DNA of 6,440 nucleotides from Verrucomicrobia bacterium UBA2970. Its GTDB lineage: Bacteria; Verrucomicrobiota; Verrucomicrobiia; Limisphaerales; AAA164-E04. Of the stretch, positions 4,032-6,440 are shown piece after piece; position 1 is the first letter of the stretch; every line of letters starts with the position of its first letter. The position numbers and the translations under genes were made by a program. Below the pieces are notes generated by a model, which saw only the letters and a program-made list of their open reading frames with translations, was not told the DNA's origin and did no database searches. Location: the NCBI GenBank assembly GCA_002348345.1, contig DEAY01000136.1:4348-10787 (forward strand). Reading direction: 5' to 3'.

Positions 4032-6440
4032 TCACGCCACAGGAGACTTGACCGGTCGTTTGCCGAGGGCGGATGCCGCTTGGGCGAGCCATTCCTTGCC
4101 CGGCAGAGCGTAGGGGCGAAAGGTTTCGAGATAGCCTTTTCGCTCGTCGTAGAACAACGCTCGATAAAGCCCCAGCTGGCTCGCCTTGGTGCTATCGATC
4201 AAGGCCGCCGAATCGTTGGCGCTCATTTGGAAGAGCACCCGCCTCTCAAACTCGGAGAGCGCCTTGCGAGAGAGAAACCTCTGACAACTATTGAGGGAAT
4301 CCACCGTCGCAATGACACGAACGCCCTGCCCGGGGCCCTCCCGAAGCACTCGATCAAACGCGGCTCCGGGCTGGGTGCCCTCCTCATCACTTCCGAGAGA
4401 AGAAAAGCTGAATTCATCCTCCATCCTCAACTTCCTGAAGGCCTGAAGACCGATAACGATAAAATACGTCGAAACCGACCGCGATGCTTCATCCACGGAA
4501 TCCAGAATCCGATCCAGTCGCTCCATCATGCCCTCCAGGGTTTCCTCTCTCAGGGTCGATACGGAATGGGGCATTGCCCTCACAAGATCATCGAGCCGCC
4601 CTCGGTAGGGGGAGGTATCACCCAACGAATCCAAAATAAAGAATCGCGCGCCATCGGCGGCATGCTGCGCCGCCAATGAAAGGAGGCTGCACAACGTCAC
4701 CGAGAAGGCCATTTCATCATTCTGTCCGATCACCAGTAAGTGGGCCCCCTCCCCCTGACCGAAGGCGGCAGCCGTTGGCCCTTTGATGGCGTTGGGTGAT
4801 CCGAACCAGGCCTGAACCGGATCCCTCGTCGAAGCGGGCCTCCCCTCCAGACTTTCGTGCAGAGCACGATTCTCTTCTACCAAGGCAGGTGCGTTCCCTT
4901 CAAACACGATGGGGCCCTCTGACGTCCAGGTCTTCGCCATGGCGACCGCATGGACCCGCTGCAAGGCCTCATCGCGCTCCTGATCCGACAGCCAGACCGT
5001 CTGAAACGGATGATTCCCTTCCGACGCTCCGGCCTGATCGTTGTAAATGCCTTCCCCCGGTCGAGAAAGCAGGCGGGGTGCCGCATTGTTTTCATCCATG
5101 ATCAGATACGAATCGGCCTCATCACATTGGAGCGCGATCCGCACAACCATTTGGGCCAACGTGGTTCGAGCGAGCGTGTAGGTGCCGCCCAGGGTCTGCG
5201 ATCCCAAGATGACATGAATCCCAAAGGCGCGTCCCTGCCGAACAATTCGATCGAGCAACATGGCGGCGTTCTGGGCAACCCGGTCATCCTCGACAAAAAA
5301 CTCTTGGAACTCATCGATCATGAGCAAGGTTCGAGGCAGCGTCGACCCTCCGGCGGCATGGTGATACGCTTGGAGATCCTGAACGCCGTGTTGTCGGAAC
5401 AAATCGCCACGACGCTTCAGTTCCCGATCGACCTGTTCGAGCACACTCAATCCGAAGTCGCGGTCACTTTCAATCGCGACGACCCGCGCGTGAGGAAGCC
5501 GGTGGGTGGCATAGCATTTGAACTCGACCCCTTTTTTGAAATCGATCAAGTAGAACTCCACCCGGTCGGGCCGGCACCACAACGCCAGGTTGGTGATGAT
5601 GACATGAAAGAGGGTTGATTTCCCTGAACCCGTCTTGCCCGCGACCAAGGCATGCTGCTTGGTCCCCTTCCCAAGCTCAAGAAACTGTTGCTTGGCGGCA
5701 CCCGTTTGCCCGATCGGCACCCGAAGTTCTTCCGCCGTTTCAAGAGACCAGATCCGATCGCCCGGGGGGGCCACTTGCCCGAAGGCCACTTCAACCCGCT
5801 TGGCATTCGAATGCTGGCTCCCCAATCGCTGAATCAGGTTGCGTTGTCTGTCCGAAACGGGAAGCCGCTCCCATTCAAGAGAGACTCCCTTCCAGCTGGG
5901 ATTGCCCAAGCGATACGTTTCCCCTTGCGACTCAATCCAGACACAATGTTTTCTCAGGTCCGAAACCACCGCCTCCTCAAGCCCTGGCTGGCGCCGATCA
6001 TGGTGAAGCAGCAAATAAACTCCGCAGCGGGAGCCGCTGACGGCGATGCTCTGCAACCGCTTCACTGCGCTTTCACTAAAGCCAGATGGAAAATCCGCAA
6101 TCACAATCACATGATACTTCTCTGAAACACTCCCCGCCGCGAGATTGTAGTCTGCCAGCGTCTCATACTCATTGCGAAGATACATCTGCATCACTTTTTC
6201 CATGTGCTCGGTCAGATCGCATAAACACTCGTCCATCTGACCGGTCTGGGTCCAGATTCGGCGGTTGATGAGCTGCTCGTCATAATCGGAAAGATGCATG
6301 AGCCCTGCAAAATTCCGCCCCAGACCGACGGGATCAAAAAAACTAAAACGGATGCAACCCGCTGGTGCCGTCGACAGCAATCGCAGGACCATCGCGTTGA
6401 GTGCTCCGCGCAAATCACCCCCCATGGGCCCGTCGGAGTC
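4032..6440 (-). CDS. Large FtsK/SpoIIIE-family protein with three tandem ATPase modules, C-terminal part (cut by right window edge)
   Basis: The last 802 residues of a larger protein are visible. The frame is open through base 6440, so the ATG at 6425 is probably internal. Residues here are counted from that methionine. Three FtsK-like modules can be aligned with one another. Module 2 (about 215-500) is complete: Walker A GKTGSGKST (263-271), strand YLIDFKKGVEF (292-302), Walker B TLLMIDEF (366-373), and GIHVILGSQTLGG (402-414). Module 1 (about 1-185) has the equivalent strand FSFFDPVGLG (28-36), VIVIADF (106-112) and CGVYLLLHHD (134-143), but GGDLRG at the Walker A position, with no Lys-Ser/Thr. 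Module 3 (about 540-775) has HLLVIGQNDEMAFSV (562-576), FFILDSLGD (595-603) and YFIVIGL (654-660), lacking both Walker lysine and Walker B acids. No membrane segment is visible. FtsK-family members are ring ATPases that move DNA or, as EccC, secrete proteins; three linked modules recall EccC. This is not the housekeeping FtsK: the gamma DNA-reading domain is absent from the C-terminus. Function unknown. Confidence 0.9.
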   Translation of the reverse strand, partial: DSDGPMGGDLRGALNAMVLRLLSTAPAGCIRFSFFDPVGLGRNFAGLMHLSDYDEQLINRRIWTQTGQMDECLCDLTEHMEKVMQMYLRNEYETLADYNLAAGSVSEKYHVIVIADFPSGFSESAVKRLQSIAVSGSRCGVYLLLHHDRRQPGLEEAVVSDLRKHCVWIESQGETYRLGNPSWKGVSLEWERLPVSDRQRNLIQRLGSQHSNAKRVEVAFGQVAPPGDRIWSLETAEELRVPIGQTGAAKQQFLELGKGTKQHALVAGKTGSGKSTLFHVIITNLALWCRPDRVEFYLIDFKKGVEFKCYATHRLPHARVVAIESDRDFGLSVLEQVDRELKRRGDLFRQHGVQDLQAYHHAAGGSTLPRTLLMIDEFQEFFVEDDRVAQNAAMLLDRIVRQGRAFGIHVILGSQTLGGTYTLARTTLAQMVVRIALQCDEADSYLIMDENNAAPRLLSRPGEGIYNDQAGASEGNHPFQTVWLSDQERDEALQRVHAVAMAKTWTSEGPIVFEGNAPALVEENRALHESLEGRPASTRDPVQAWFGSPNAIKGPTAAAFGQGEGAHLLVIGQNDEMAFSVTLCSLLSLAAQHAADGARFFILDSLGDTSPYRGRLDDLVRAMPHSVSTLREETLEGMMERLDRILDSVDEASRSVSTYFIVIGLQAFRKLRMEDEFSFSSLGSDEEGTQPGAAFDRVLREGPGQGVRVIATVDSLNSCQRFLSRKALSEFERRVLFQMSANDSAALIDSTKASQLGLYRALFYDERKGYLETFRPYALPGKEWLAQAASALGKRPVKSPVA

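Noticed and set aside
4050..4057. GACCGGTC 8-bp palindrome
   Set aside because: It lies within the 3' coding end of the FtsK-like gene. An 8-bp palindrome is expected by chance in a window this long.
4080..6125. Several plus-strand open frames (4080-4679, 4950-5618, 5652-6125) opposite the FtsK-like gene
   Set aside because: They are antisense to a continuous, motif-rich coding frame and show no recognisable domain or ribosome binding site.

Overview
The window is moderately GC-rich, densely coded bacterial chromosomal DNA with six protein genes, two of them cut by the window edges. I see no RNA gene, insertion sequence, CRISPR array or phage gene. The gene mix and protein styles suggest a free-living Gram-negative bacterium of the Planctomycetota/Verrucomicrobiota type, with Verrucomicrobiota my first guess. 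The indications are a parB without an adjacent parA, a long PfkB-family kinase, an FtsK-like protein with three tandem ATPase modules, and frequently weak Shine-Dalgarno sequences. This assignment is an impression from protein style, not a search result.

Left part, minus strand (1 to about 1166): the N-terminal third of a CstA-type carbon starvation/peptide transporter runs off the left edge. Upstream of it on the same strand is a small DUF309 protein. A 55-bp divergent gap separates the DUF309 gene from the next block.

Middle part, plus strand (1222-4001): three genes read in one direction with gaps of 56 and 84 bp and could be one transcription unit. They are parB (chromosome segregation), a PfkB/ribokinase-family kinase of unknown substrate, and def (peptide deformylase). 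Their roles (segregation, small-molecule phosphorylation, N-terminal protein maturation) are not obviously linked beyond being housekeeping.

Right part, minus strand (4032-6440): a large protein of the FtsK/SpoIIIE ATPase superfamily converges on def and is open to the right edge, so its N-terminus is missing. Aligning the protein to itself shows three FtsK-like modules. Only the central one keeps a full Walker A and Walker B; the flanking two have lost the catalytic residues. This resembles the multi-ATPase layout of type VII secretion EccC proteins, but the cellular role is unknown. It is the most interesting object in the window. I found no convincing evidence of a wholly new multi-gene system; the neighbours needed to judge that for the FtsK-like gene lie to the right of the window.
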